Source: Paludibacterium yongneupense DSM 18731 (GTDB taxonomy: Bacteria; Pseudomonadota; Gammaproteobacteria; Burkholderiales; Chromobacteriaceae). Taken from it: DNA of 64,000 nt. The position numbers and the translations under genes were made by a program. How positions within the stretch are numbered: the first letter of the stretch is position 1; every line of letters begins with the position of its first letter. The notes below the pieces were generated by a model that had not been told where the DNA came from, did not search any database, and saw only the letters and a list, made by a program, of their open reading frames with translations. Positions 26,244 to 35,747 of this stretch are shown here, in pieces. The stretch is from NCBI RefSeq assembly GCF_000422925.1, contig NZ_AUGZ01000029.1, positions 1-64,000 of the forward strand, written 5' to 3'.

Positions 26244-27110
26244 GACAATCTACCCGCTGCTGAAAAATGATAGGCAGACAAATCCGTCCGCAACCAAGAG
26301 GATACCTTTTTGCGGCGTCGCAGCGGAGTCTGTTGCCTGAACCGGGCCGCGAACCGATATCCGCTGAACACATCCCGTGAAAAAACCGTCCGGCCGAAAA
26401 TGCCGTTTAGCCATAATGGGAATGATCGTGAAATTTGGAAAATGAAAATCAACTTCCGCGCATAGCGCATATTTTCACGAGCAAGCCATTCATAATGAAG
26501 AAATGAATCACTCGGACGGTAACAAAGAACGCCGAAACGGCCGCCAACGACGCGGAGATCGGAAAAACACCGGACGGCGACACCGTTGCGGAAACATGCC
26601 GTGCGGTGGGGCTGGAATCATCCCCGGCCCCGCTATCCGGACGGCCAGGCTGAAAGACGGGCAGCCCGCCGCATGGGCATGAAATCGGCGACAAGACCGA
26701 GCGGGGGAGGCTGCCGTGTCGCGAAAGCGCCCACATTGCCCAGAAGAGCACGTGTACGGGGGGCCTCCGCCTGCATGCGGTCGTTGTCGGCACAAAAAAA
26801 AGCCAAGAAAGACAAAACGTGTCGACACGTGCGATCAACCGGTGCGCGAAGTGGTAAAATAACTCAACTTCAGTGCGATCCTTATACGCATGCATCATTC
26901 AAAGCGCGTCCTCGGTATGGCACTGCGATCTTCGCTTGACCATCAGACTTATTAATGACCCGGCGGCATTGCCAGAATGCCGTTATGAAAACCCGGTGCG
27001 GCCGATTTATTCCGATAACGGCCGGTAAAGCGATAAATCGAAAAAATTGACGCGGATCGATATTTTGCGGCCCGCCTGTTCAACCAATAATATACTCCAT
27101 TGGAATCACA
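26244..27110. other. 867-base intergenic region without a recognisable gene
   Basis: The first 250 bases are AT-rich and probably hold the helicase promoter; the middle (about 26500-26800) is GC-rich with open frames on both strands but no family resemblance, poor start contexts and unlike codon use; the last part is AT-rich again ahead of the small gene at 27111. I see no transposase, tRNA or repeat in it. A small RNA or decayed gene is possible. Confidence 0.5.
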
Positions 27111-27320
27111 ATGACTGATCTGAGAATAACGACGAATTTTGTGGATGGGAGCACATCGGAACGTGTCTTCGATAGCGGAAAACAGCTGATTGAACAGATC
27201 ATCGGCGAAGACTTCCCGTCGTCGCCCAAATACATCACTCTGCACGCGATCGATCAAAACGGGAAACCGGTCTCGATCACGATTCACAACGATCGGAACA
27301 GCGCCGTGCGCATCAGCTGA
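27111..27320 (+). CDS. Small hypothetical protein
   Basis: A 69-residue soluble protein (MTDLRITTNFVDGS...) with alternating beta-strand character and no cysteine or membrane segment. TTGGAATC stands 5 bases before the ATG as a moderate ribosome site. No family is recognised. It is isolated from its neighbours. Confidence 0.5.
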   Translation: MTDLRITTNFVDGSTSERVFDSGKQLIEQIIGEDFPSSPKYITLHAIDQNGKPVSITIHNDRNSAVRIS

Positions 27321-27390
27321 AGTCCCGTTTCGCGGCGGCCACCGCCCCGGCGCGCGTCCCGGGTGTGCGACGGCAGCCGTTCCTCCGGCG

Positions 27391-27591
27391 CTACCAGGCG
27401 CTCGCCAGCCGTCCCTTATCTATCAAGAGTTCCCTGCCCTTTGCGGTCAATACATAGTGTCCTGCCGGTCCCACTTCGATCAGCGGGGACTCCGGATCGA
27501 GCAGACTTCTGTACTCGTCGGGCGGGAGGCTGACTTTCTTCTTCATATGGATACGCGCCAGCAAATTCAGCTCGGCTTCGGTAATCGACAT
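27391..27591 (-). CDS. Small hypothetical protein
   Basis: A 66-residue basic/acidic mixed protein (MSITEAELNLLARIHMKKK...). The helical start followed by VLTAKGRELL suggests a small winged-helix-like fold, but no DNA-binding family is recognised. The ATG at 27591 is chosen because AAGGAG lies 7 bases upstream; a longer in-frame start at 27651 has no such site. Confidence 0.55.
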   Translation of the reverse strand: MSITEAELNLLARIHMKKKVSLPPDEYRSLLDPESPLIEVGPAGHYVLTAKGRELLIDKGRLASAW

Positions 27592-27774
27592 GTCTCGCTC
27601 CTTATGATTTTTCTGGATTTGTATGCCGGTATAGCTCATTCCCGGACGCACCGATCATAACCACTATAGGAAAATGGTTATGAAGATCCAGAACACGTTC
27701 GAGATCGCGGCTCGAAGCGAGGGGATGCCGTTGCGGAACGATTGAATGACTCGTGTGCGACGCCCGTTCGCCCC

Positions 27775-28791
27775 CTACTGCGCGTGAGAGATCGATTCGG
27801 CGATGTTCTGCGACTCCATCTCGCTGCGTAGCGTGTTATAGCCGGACGCCAGCGCAAAGCGGCATTCCTCGCTGGGGCTGCCCACACCGCCCAGCAGGGG
27901 GCATGCACCGAACAGATCGGCAACCCAATCCACGAACGCCCTGACCTTGGGCGACAAGTGGCGGTTCTGCATATAGGCGACCGAAATAGGCATGGGGGCC
28001 GGCGAGAGCTGGGGCAGAATTTCCAGCAAGGCTCCCGATTCCAGATGCGGCAAGACCATGAAGCGGGCAGGCTGAATCAGGCCGAATCCCTGCAGACCGC
28101 AGGCGACATAGGCTTCACCGTCGTTGACCGAAATGGCCCCGCGCATCTTGACCGGCCTCGACTCGCCATCGATGACGAAATCCCAGTCGATGGTGCGGCC
28201 AGTTCGACTCGAAAAATAATGAACCGCCATATGGTTCTCCAAATCGTCGATGCTGGCAGGCACGCCATATCGCTCGAGGTAGTCCGGCGACGCGCAGGTC
28301 ACCGCCTGGAACAGGCCAATGCGCCGCGCCACCAGCGTCGAATCCTGCAGTTCGCCGACCCGGATCACGCAATCCACGGCCTCGCGCACCAGGTCGACCT
28401 GCCTGTCCCCCATCCCGATCACCAGTTCGACTTCGGGGTAGCGGCAATGAAAACTGCACAGTTGCGGGATCAGAATCTGCCGCCCGATGACCGATGGCAC
28501 GTCGATGCGCAAACGCCCCTTCGGCCCTCCGGAAACATCCCGGAATGACGATACTGTTTCTTCCACCTCGCTCAGAATACGGGCGCAATGCTCGTAATAG
28601 GCGGCACCATCCGGCGTCAGACTGATCCGGCGCGTGGTGCGGTTGAGCAGGCGCACCTGCAGCAAAGCCTCCAGATTCTGAACGATAGTCGACACCGTCG
28701 CACGCGGCAGCCCAAGGTTTTCCGCCGCACGGGTGAAACTGTTGGCATCGACCACACGCGTATAGACCTGCATGGCCTGAAAGTGGTCCAT
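27775..28791 (-). CDS. LysR-type regulator of the RND efflux operon
   Basis: A 338-residue LysR protein: winged helix in residues 1-60 (MDHFQAMQVYTRVVDANSFTRAAENLGLPRATVSTIVQNLEALL) and a substrate-binding-like domain to about residue 300; the last 35 residues are an extra polar tail. It is divergent, with 136 bases between, from an llpE-like hydrolase and an RND pump operon. The arrangement equals ceoR of Burkholderia cenocepacia and bpeT of B. pseudomallei, which activate such pumps in response to aromatic compounds. The gap is AT-rich and contains ATCGAT flanked by near-symmetric arms, a plausible LysR site. Confidence 0.8.
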   Translation of the reverse strand: MDHFQAMQVYTRVVDANSFTRAAENLGLPRATVSTIVQNLEALLQVRLLNRTTRRISLTPDGAAYYEHCARILSEVEETVSSFRDVSGGPKGRLRIDVPSVIGRQILIPQLCSFHCRYPEVELVIGMGDRQVDLVREAVDCVIRVGELQDSTLVARRIGLFQAVTCASPDYLERYGVPASIDDLENHMAVHYFSSRTGRTIDWDFVIDGESRPVKMRGAISVNDGEAYVACGLQGFGLIQPARFMVLPHLESGALLEILPQLSPAPMPISVAYMQNRHLSPKVRAFVDWVADLFGACPLLGGVGSPSEECRFALASGYNTLRSEMESQNIAESISHAQ

Positions 28792-28927
28792 GCCCCTCCC
28801 TTCCGGGTTGCCCCTATTGTTTGCCTCACATGAATAATGTTATCGATATTTAAGCATTTATCCAAGTAAAAATAACACCGACACTTCAACCATCGCCACT
28901 CCCGGCAGCTGCCTGCCCCAAACCACG

Positions 28928-29764
28928 ATGGAAACCGCCCTGCTGCGTTCCCTCCCCCGAACCGAGGATTGCGTCATTCCGGGCCCCTTCGGTCCGATCG
29001 CCCTGCGCCTGCACCGCCCTGAGCGCCAGGAACAGGACCTGCCCATGATCCTTTACTTTCATGGCGGCGGCTTCGTCGGCGGCAGCCTGGACGACGCCGA
29101 CATCCCCGCCCGCTTTATTGCCACATACTGCCCGGCGCTGGTGCTGGCCGTCGCTTACGCCCTCGCGCCGGCCCGACCGTTTCCCGCCGCGCCGGAAGAC
29201 GCCCACACCGCCGCACTCTGGGCGACGGCCAATGCCGCGCGTCTCGGCGCCGACCCGCGACGGCTGGCCGTCGCAGGCGACGATGCCGGCGGCAACCTGG
29301 CAGCCTGCCTGAGCATGATGGCGCGCGACCGCAACGGGCCCGATATCAGTGCCCAAGTCCTGCTCGCGCCGATGCTGGACCCGAGCATGACACGGCTCGG
29401 CGATGGCGACCGCCTGCATTCCGACCTCAGCGCCGCCGCCTGCGCCGACTATTACCGCCAGTACCTGCCCGAGACGCGGCTGCGCCTGCATCCGTACGCC
29501 TCGCCGCTGTCTTCGGTCCGGCAGGCCGGATTGCCGCCGGCCTTGATCATCACCGCCGAGTGCGACGTCCTGCACGCCGAGGCCGAGAAATACGCCTCGG
29601 CACTGATCGCGGCCGGCGTGCCGACCCAGGTGCTCCGTGCAGCCGGAATCAAGCACGCCTCGCTTGCCACCGACCACGCCACCCTCGTCGAGGTCGCCCA
29701 CTTTCTGCGCCGTCGCCTTTGGCCGGACGACTTGGCCGCGCTATGCGAACACCCCCCTTCTTGA
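28928..29764 (+). CDS. LlpE-like alpha/beta hydrolase (HSL family) with Asp at the nucleophile position
   Basis: A 278-residue protein of the hormone-sensitive-lipase family. The oxyanion-hole motif HGGG is at 45-48 and the nucleophile elbow is at 117-121, but it reads GDDAG where the family has GDSAG: the catalytic serine is replaced by Asp119 (codon GAT, confirmed in the sequence). The acid (ECDVLHAEAEKYA) and a His near the end (IKHAS) remain. Normal serine esterase chemistry is therefore unlikely; a binding role or altered catalysis is possible. As in ceo/bpeEF loci, it is the first gene before the RND adaptor, whose start lies 11 bases after its stop. Confidence 0.85.
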   Translation: METALLRSLPRTEDCVIPGPFGPIALRLHRPERQEQDLPMILYFHGGGFVGGSLDDADIPARFIATYCPALVLAVAYALAPARPFPAAPEDAHTAALWATANAARLGADPRRLAVAGDDAGGNLAACLSMMARDRNGPDISAQVLLAPMLDPSMTRLGDGDRLHSDLSAAACADYYRQYLPETRLRLHPYASPLSSVRQAGLPPALIITAECDVLHAEAEKYASALIAAGVPTQVLRAAGIKHASLATDHATLVEVAHFLRRRLWPDDLAALCEHPPS

Positions 29765-29775
29765 GAGGAATCATC

Positions 29776-30930
29776 ATGCCCCAACGCCATAAACGCCTTC
29801 TCCTCGCCGCCGCCGTGACCGGGCTGTTCGGCCTCGGCGGCAGCCTCGCCGTCCAATACAATCGTGCCCAGGCCGCGCCGGCGCCTCCCGCGGCGCCGAC
29901 GGTCGATGTAGCCGCCGTCGACCAGCGCCCGATCACCGAGTGGCAACTCTACTCGGGACGCCTGGAAGCCATCGACCAGGTCGCGATCCACCCGCAGATA
30001 GCCGGCATCCTGACCGCCGTGCATTTCAAGGATGGCGCCCTCGTCAAGAAGGGCGATCTGCTGTTCACGATCGACCCTCGCCCCTTCGCAGCCGAGCTCG
30101 CGCGCGCGCAAGCACAGTTGAGCGGAGCCGAGGCCCGCGCCGCCTATACCGCCAGCGATCTGGCGCGCGGCACGCGGCTTCTGGCCGACAATGCCATCGC
30201 CCGCCGCGACTTCGACGAGAAGCAGAATGCCGCGCGCGAAGCGGCCGCCAACCTGCAGGCGGCGCAGGCCTCGCTCAAAGTCGCACGCCTCAATCTGGAA
30301 TACACCCGCATCACCGCTCCGATATCCGGCCGCGCCTCGCGCGCCGAAGTCACCGACGGCAACCTCGTTGCCGTCGGCAACGGCCCGGCGCTGACGACTC
30401 TGGTGTCAGCCGATCGCATCTATGCGGCCTTCGACGTGGACGAGCAGAGTTATCTCAAAGTGGTCGATGGCGCCAAGGGCAGGACGCTCCCCATTCACAT
30501 CGGACTCGCAGACGGAGAGGGTTACCCTCTCACCGGACGCCTGAGCTCGGTGGACAACCACCTCGACAGCACCTCCGGCACGATTCGCCTGCGCGCCATT
30601 GTCGATAATCCGGACGGACGCCTGCTTCCCGGCCTCTACGCCCGCATCCGGCTCGGCGGCGCCAGCCAGCGGCAGGCCCTGCTGATCGACGAGAGAGCAA
30701 TCGGCACCGATCAGGCCAAGCGTTTCGTCCTGGTGGTCGGCCCGGGCGACAAGACCGCGTACCGCGAAGTAAAACTCGGCAGCATCCAGAATGGTCTGCG
30801 CGTCGTGGAGAGCGGGCTCAAACCGGGCGAGCGCATCGTGGTCAACGGCCTGCAACGGGTACGCCCGGGAGACAGCGTCCATCCCAATATCGTCCCGATG
30901 GCCGGCGCTGCCGCCACGGACCAAGGCTAA
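29776..30930 (+). CDS. RND efflux periplasmic adaptor subunit
   Basis: Membrane-fusion protein of 384 residues bridging the inner-membrane pump and the outer-membrane factor. An N-terminal signal/anchor (HKRLLLAAAVTGLFGLGGSLAV) is followed by the lipoyl half, a coiled-coil hairpin (about 95-165; AQAQLSGAEARAAYTASDLAR), the second lipoyl part (LEYTRITAPISGRASRAEVTDGNLV) and beta-barrel. The ATG at 29776 has GAGAGGAA upstream. It resembles MexE/CeoA/BpeE adaptors. Second gene of the efflux operon. Confidence 0.92.
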   Translation: MPQRHKRLLLAAAVTGLFGLGGSLAVQYNRAQAAPAPPAAPTVDVAAVDQRPITEWQLYSGRLEAIDQVAIHPQIAGILTAVHFKDGALVKKGDLLFTIDPRPFAAELARAQAQLSGAEARAAYTASDLARGTRLLADNAIARRDFDEKQNAAREAAANLQAAQASLKVARLNLEYTRITAPISGRASRAEVTDGNLVAVGNGPALTTLVSADRIYAAFDVDEQSYLKVVDGAKGRTLPIHIGLADGEGYPLTGRLSSVDNHLDSTSGTIRLRAIVDNPDGRLLPGLYARIRLGGASQRQALLIDERAIGTDQAKRFVLVVGPGDKTAYREVKLGSIQNGLRVVESGLKPGERIVVNGLQRVRPGDSVHPNIVPMAGAAATDQG

Positions 30931-30942
30931 GGACAGACGGCC

Positions 30943-33900
30943 ATGAATATTTCGAAGTTCTTCATCGACCGGCCCATTTTTGCCGGCGTGCTTTCCGTCG
31001 TGATCCTGCTCGCCGGCGTGCTGGCCCTGTTCCAGTTGCCGATTTCCGAATACCCGGAAGTCGTGCCACCGTCGGTCGTCGTACGCGCCCAATACCCTGG
31101 CGCCAATCCCAAGGTCATTGCCGAGACGGTCGCATCGCCTCTCGAAGAGTCGATCAACGGCGTCGAGAACATGCTCTATATGCAGTCGCAGGCGAATAGC
31201 GACGGCAACCTGACCGTCACCGTCAACTTCAAGATCGGCACCGACCCCGACAAGGCACAGCAACTGGTGCAGAACCGGGTCGCACAGGCCCTGCCGCGCT
31301 TGCCGGAAGATGTACAGCGGCTCGGCGTCACCACGATCAAGAGCTCGCCGACCCTGACCATGGTGGTGCACCTGATCTCGCCCGACAATCGCTATGACAT
31401 GACCTACTTGCGCAACTACGCGGTACTCAATATCAAGGACCGTCTGGCCCGGCTTCAGGGCGTGGGTGAGGTCGGCTTGTTCGGCTCAGGCAACTACGCC
31501 ATGCGCATATGGCTCGACCCGCAGAAAGTCGCCCAGCGCAATCTGACCGCCTCCGACGTCGTGCGCGCAATCCGCGAACAGAACGTCCAGGTCGCCGCCG
31601 GCGTCATCGGTGCCACGCCCAGCGGCCCGAACGTCCCCCTGCAACTGAATGTCAACGCCCAGGGGCGCTTGAAAAGCGAGGCCGAATTCGGTGCCATCGT
31701 GATCAAGGCTGCGCCCGATGGCGCCGTGACCCGCCTGGCCGATGTCGCGCGCATCGAACTGGCCGCATCCGAGTACGGCCTGCGATCGCTGCTGGACAAC
31801 AAGCCCGCGGTTGCGATTCCCATCTTCCAGGCGCCAGGCGCAAACGCCTTGCAAGTGTCGTCACAGGTGCGTGCGACGATGGCGGAACTCGCGCGCGATT
31901 TCCCCTCATCCATCCAGTACCGCATCGTGTACGACCCGACGCAGTTTGTGCGCTCCAGTATCGAAGCGGTCGTCCATACCCTGCTGGAAGCCATTGCACT
32001 GGTGGTACTGGTCGTGATTGTGTTTCTGCAAACCTGGCGGGCCTCTATCATTCCGCTCCTGGCGGTCCCGGTTTCCATCGTCGGCACCTTCGCGCTACTG
32101 CTGGGCTTCGGTTACTCGATCAATGCCCTGTCGCTATTCGGCATGGTGCTGGCCATCGGCATCGTCGTCGATGACGCCATCGTCGTGGTCGAGAACGTCG
32201 AGCGCAACATCAGTGCCGGATTGTCGCCGCGGGAAGCGACCTACCGCGCGATGCGAGAGGTTAGCGGCCCCATCGTCGCCATCGCACTGACCCTGACCGC
32301 CGTGTTCGTGCCGCTGGCTTTCATGACCGGCCTGACCGGGCAGTTTTACAAGCAGTTCGCGATGACCATCGCCATCTCGACCGTGATCTCGGCATTCAAT
32401 TCGCTGACCCTGTCGCCGGCCCTGGCCGCCATGCTGCTTAAAGCCCACGACAGCAGGCCCGACCGCCTGACCCGGCTGATGAATCGCTACCTGGGCGGCT
32501 TCTTCGGCGCGTTCAACCGGTTCTTCGGGCGCACCTCCGAGCGCTACGCCCGCGGCGTCACCGGCGTCATCGCCCGCAAGGCATCGGCGATGGGCGTCTA
32601 CGCCCTGCTGCTCGGGCTCACCGTCGGCGTGTCCTATCTGCTGCCCGGCGGCTTCGTGCCCGCGCAGGACAAGCAATACCTGATCAGTTTCACGCAGTTG
32701 CCGAACGGCGCTTCGCTCGACCGCACCGAGGCCGTGATCCGCCGCATGAGTGCGATTGCCCTGGCCCAGCCTGGCGTGGAAAGCGCCGTCGCCTTCCCCG
32801 GCCTGTCGATCAACGGCTTCACCAACAGCTCCAGCGCCGGTGTCGTTTTCGTCACGCTCAAGCCTTTCGAGCAGCGCCGCTCGCCGCAACTCGCGGCCGG
32901 CGCCATCGCCGGGGCGCTGAACGCCAAGTACGCCGCCATCCAGGAAGCATTCATCGCCGTCTTCCCGCCCCCTCCTGTCCTCGGACTCGGCACGGTCGGC
33001 GGCTTCAAGATGCAGGTCGAAGATCGCGGCGCCGTCGGCTACACCGAACTGAACAATGCGGCCAATGCGTTCATGGCGGCGGCGAAAAAAGCACCGGAAC
33101 TGGGGCCGATGTTCTCCAGCTACCAGATCAATGTCCCGCAACTCGATGTCGATCTGGACCGGGTCAAGGCCAAACAGCAGGGAGTCGCGGTCACCGATGT
33201 GTTCGACACCATGCAGATCTATCTCGGCTCGCTGTATGTAAACGACTTCAACCGCTTCGGTCGCGTCTATCAGGTTCGCGCCCAGGCGGACGCCCCTTTC
33301 CGTTCCCGTCCCGAGGACATCCTGCAATTGAAGACGCGCAACAATCAGGGCGAGATGGTTCCGCTGTCGTCGCTGGTCAAGGTCAGTCCGACTTTCGGTC
33401 CGGAAATGGTCGTCCGCTACAACGGCTATACCGCCGCCGACATCAATGGCGGCCCGGCTCCCGGCTTCTCGTCCACCCAGGCCGAGGCTGCCGCCGAGCG
33501 CATTGCGGCGCGCACTCTGCCGCGCGGCGTCAAGTTCGAGTGGACGGACCTCACCTACCAGAAAATACTGGCGGGCAACGCCGGCATCTGGGTGTTCCCG
33601 ATCAGCCTGCTACTGGTATTCCTGGTACTGGCCGCCCAGTATGAAAGTCTGACTCTGCCGCTGGCCGTCATCCTGATCGTCCCCATGGGCATTCTCGCCG
33701 CGCTGACCGGCGTCTGGTTGACCGGCGGCGACAATAACATCTTCACCCAGATCGGGCTGATGGTGCTGGTCGGACTCGCATGCAAGAACGCCATCCTGAT
33801 CGTCGAGTTCGCCCGCGAACTCGAAATCCAGGGCGAGTCACCGATACAGGCCGCCATCAATGCCAGCCGCTTGCGCTTGCGTCCCATTCTGATGACCTCG

Positions 33901-34134
33901 ATCGCTTTCATCATGGGTGTGATTCCACTCGTCACGTCAAGCGGCGCAGGCTCGGAAATGCGTCACGCCATGGGGGTTGCCGTCTTCTTCGGCATGCTCG
34001 GCGTGACCTTCTTCGGACTGTTCCTGACCCCGGCCTTCTATGTGCTGCTACGCACTCTGGATAAACGCCACGCGCTGCACTCGGCCAGCCCGCACGAAGC
34101 ACCGATCGCACCGCCCCACCCCGAACAGGCTTAA
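30943..34134 (+). CDS. RND multidrug efflux permease, MexF/CeoB type
   Basis: Proton-driven inner-membrane pump of 1063 residues, the full HAE1 family length, with 12 predicted membrane helices and two large periplasmic loops. It opens MNISKFFIDRPIFAGVLSVVI; the central TM4 segment (SLFGMVLAIGIVVDDAIVVVENVER) carries the paired Asp residues of proton relay. The MexF/CeoB/BpeF group exports chloramphenicol, trimethoprim and fluoroquinolones; substrate range here is inferred. It starts 12 bases after the adaptor. Confidence 0.94.
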   Translation: MNISKFFIDRPIFAGVLSVVILLAGVLALFQLPISEYPEVVPPSVVVRAQYPGANPKVIAETVASPLEESINGVENMLYMQSQANSDGNLTVTVNFKIGTDPDKAQQLVQNRVAQALPRLPEDVQRLGVTTIKSSPTLTMVVHLISPDNRYDMTYLRNYAVLNIKDRLARLQGVGEVGLFGSGNYAMRIWLDPQKVAQRNLTASDVVRAIREQNVQVAAGVIGATPSGPNVPLQLNVNAQGRLKSEAEFGAIVIKAAPDGAVTRLADVARIELAASEYGLRSLLDNKPAVAIPIFQAPGANALQVSSQVRATMAELARDFPSSIQYRIVYDPTQFVRSSIEAVVHTLLEAIALVVLVVIVFLQTWRASIIPLLAVPVSIVGTFALLLGFGYSINALSLFGMVLAIGIVVDDAIVVVENVERNISAGLSPREATYRAMREVSGPIVAIALTLTAVFVPLAFMTGLTGQFYKQFAMTIAISTVISAFNSLTLSPALAAMLLKAHDSRPDRLTRLMNRYLGGFFGAFNRFFGRTSERYARGVTGVIARKASAMGVYALLLGLTVGVSYLLPGGFVPAQDKQYLISFTQLPNGASLDRTEAVIRRMSAIALAQPGVESAVAFPGLSINGFTNSSSAGVVFVTLKPFEQRRSPQLAAGAIAGALNAKYAAIQEAFIAVFPPPPVLGLGTVGGFKMQVEDRGAVGYTELNNAANAFMAAAKKAPELGPMFSSYQINVPQLDVDLDRVKAKQQGVAVTDVFDTMQIYLGSLYVNDFNRFGRVYQVRAQADAPFRSRPEDILQLKTRNNQGEMVPLSSLVKVSPTFGPEMVVRYNGYTAADINGGPAPGFSSTQAEAAAERIAARTLPRGVKFEWTDLTYQKILAGNAGIWVFPISLLLVFLVLAAQYESLTLPLAVILIVPMGILAALTGVWLTGGDNNIFTQIGLMVLVGLACKNAILIVEFARELEIQGESPIQAAINASRLRLRPILMTSIAFIMGVIPLVTSSGAGSEMRHAMGVAVFFGMLGVTFFGLFLTPAFYVLLRTLDKRHALHSASPHEAPIAPPHPEQA

Positions 34135-34152
34135 GCGGCAGGAGATACCCAC

Positions 34153-35610
34153 ATGATTCATCTGTATCAGCGGCGCCATCGCGCCGTACGACTGGCCGTG
34201 TTCGCCATGGCCTTCGCCCTCGCCGGCTGCTCGGCGGCCCCGCCCTATCAGCGGCCGATGGTGGAAACCCCGACCGTGTTCAAGGAAGTCGCCGGCCAGT
34301 GGAAAACGGCCGAGCCTGCCGAAGCGCAGACACGCGGCGAATGGTGGAAAATATTCGCGGACCCGGCGCTGGACCGGCTCGAAGAGCTAGCCGCAGAAAA
34401 CAACCAGGACCTGAAAGCCGGACTCGCACGGCTGTTGCAGGCGCGCGCCCTGCAGCAGAACGCGCGCTCCGCCTTGTTCCCGCAGATAGGGCTGGGCGCA
34501 GGTCCGACCCGGCAGCGGACGTCTCCGGCCTCGCAGGGTCTGGCCGCCGATGCGGATACGCATCCGACGACCTTGTGGCGGGCCCAGGCCAGTGTCGATT
34601 ATGAAGCCGACCTGTTCGGCCGCATCGGCAGCAGCATCGATGCCGCCACGGCCGACAGCGCCCGCAGCGAAGCGCTGTTCCAGTCGCTGCGGCTGGCCAT
34701 TCAAGCCGATATCGCCCAGGCCTATTTCTCGCTGCGCGAGCTGGATACGCTGGCCGCGCAGTATAGCGAAACCGTCGGCCTGCGCGAGCAGGGTCTCGCC
34801 CTCATCCAGCACCGCTTCGACGAAGGCGATGTCAGTGAACTGGAACTCGCGCGCTCGCGCACGGAACTGGCCTCGGCCCGTTCCGAATCCATCGGCGTCG
34901 CGCGGCAACGGGCGGTGGCGGAACATGCGCTGGCGATTCTGCTCGGACGGGCGCCGGCTGCATTTGCATTCCCGGCCCAGCCCCTGCAAAGGATCACGGC
35001 GCAGGTGCCGCCAGGGCTGCCCTCGACCCTGCTGGAACGCCGGCCCGACATCGCCGCCGCCGAAAGGGCGCTCGCGGCTGCCAATGCGCGCATCGGCAGC
35101 GCACGTGCCGCCTTCTTTCCGCGCCTGAACCTGACCGGGGCACTGGGCTACGAGTCGGCAGAGCTGGGAGACCTGTTCAAGTGGAGCAGCCGGACCTTTC
35201 TGCTTGGACCGCTGGTCGGCACCATGCTGACCTTGCCGGTATTTGACGGCGGCGCGCGCCAGGCCGGTGTCGACCAAGCCACGGCAGCCTACGAGGAAGA
35301 CGTCGCCGCCTATAGGCAGACCGTGCTGCGCGCCTTTAAAGAGGTCGAGGACAATCTCGCCCACCTGCGCTTGCTCGGCGAACAGATCGAGGCCCAGGAT
35401 GCGGCGGTCGCTTCGGCGCGGCGTGCCGCCACGCTGTCGCAGATACGCTACCGCGAGGGCTCGGTCAGCCAGCTCGACGTCATCGATGCCGATCGCAGCG
35501 TGCTGCAACAACAGAAAGAAGCGGCCCAGCTCGATGCCGATCGCGCCCGCGCGACCGTGGCGCTGATCCAGGCCATGGGGGGCGGCTGGACGACCGCGGC
35601 CACAAAGTGA
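34153..35610 (+). CDS. Outer-membrane factor lipoprotein of the RND system (OprM/OpcM type)
   Basis: A 485-residue TolC-type channel lipoprotein: signal peptide with lipobox LAGC (Cys28), then two repeats of the alpha-barrel/beta-barrel unit, including YEADLFGRIGSSIDAATADSA and LLERRPDIAAAERALAAANARIG, motifs characteristic of the NodT family. It completes the tripartite pump. GGAGATA precedes the ATG, 18 bases after the permease stop. A long perfect hairpin follows the stop codon by two bases. Confidence 0.93.
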   Translation: MIHLYQRRHRAVRLAVFAMAFALAGCSAAPPYQRPMVETPTVFKEVAGQWKTAEPAEAQTRGEWWKIFADPALDRLEELAAENNQDLKAGLARLLQARALQQNARSALFPQIGLGAGPTRQRTSPASQGLAADADTHPTTLWRAQASVDYEADLFGRIGSSIDAATADSARSEALFQSLRLAIQADIAQAYFSLRELDTLAAQYSETVGLREQGLALIQHRFDEGDVSELELARSRTELASARSESIGVARQRAVAEHALAILLGRAPAAFAFPAQPLQRITAQVPPGLPSTLLERRPDIAAAERALAAANARIGSARAAFFPRLNLTGALGYESAELGDLFKWSSRTFLLGPLVGTMLTLPVFDGGARQAGVDQATAAYEEDVAAYRQTVLRAFKEVEDNLAHLRLLGEQIEAQDAAVASARRAATLSQIRYREGSVSQLDVIDADRSVLQQQKEAAQLDADRARATVALIQAMGGGWTTAATK

Positions 35611-35612
35611 AG

Positions 35613-35644
35613 CCGGCGGGAGACGCGGTGGCGTCTCCCGCCGG
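35613..35644 (+). terminator. Strong hairpin at the end of the efflux operon
   Basis: A perfect 14-bp stem, CCGGCGGGAGACGC and GCGTCTCCCGCCGG, with GGTG loop, two bases after the outer-membrane factor stop codon. There is no T-tract after it, so it may protect the mRNA 3' end or need a further factor to terminate. Confidence 0.6.
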
Positions 35645-35747
35645 TCGACGACATGCAGGCAAGCGTGCCATGATCGCCTGGAATTCGTGAACGGGAGAAC
35701 GCTCGCGCCCGCGGGCAAGACATTCTCCGCTGCGCATGGAAATCGCC

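Noticed and set aside
26449-26898. Minus-strand open frame of 149 codons in the gap after the helicase
   Set aside because: Cys/Arg/Pro-rich translation, no ribosome site, no family; not called as a gene.
32134-33327. Minus-strand open frame of 397 codons
   Set aside because: Lies wholly inside the RND permease gene on the other strand and has no family resemblance.
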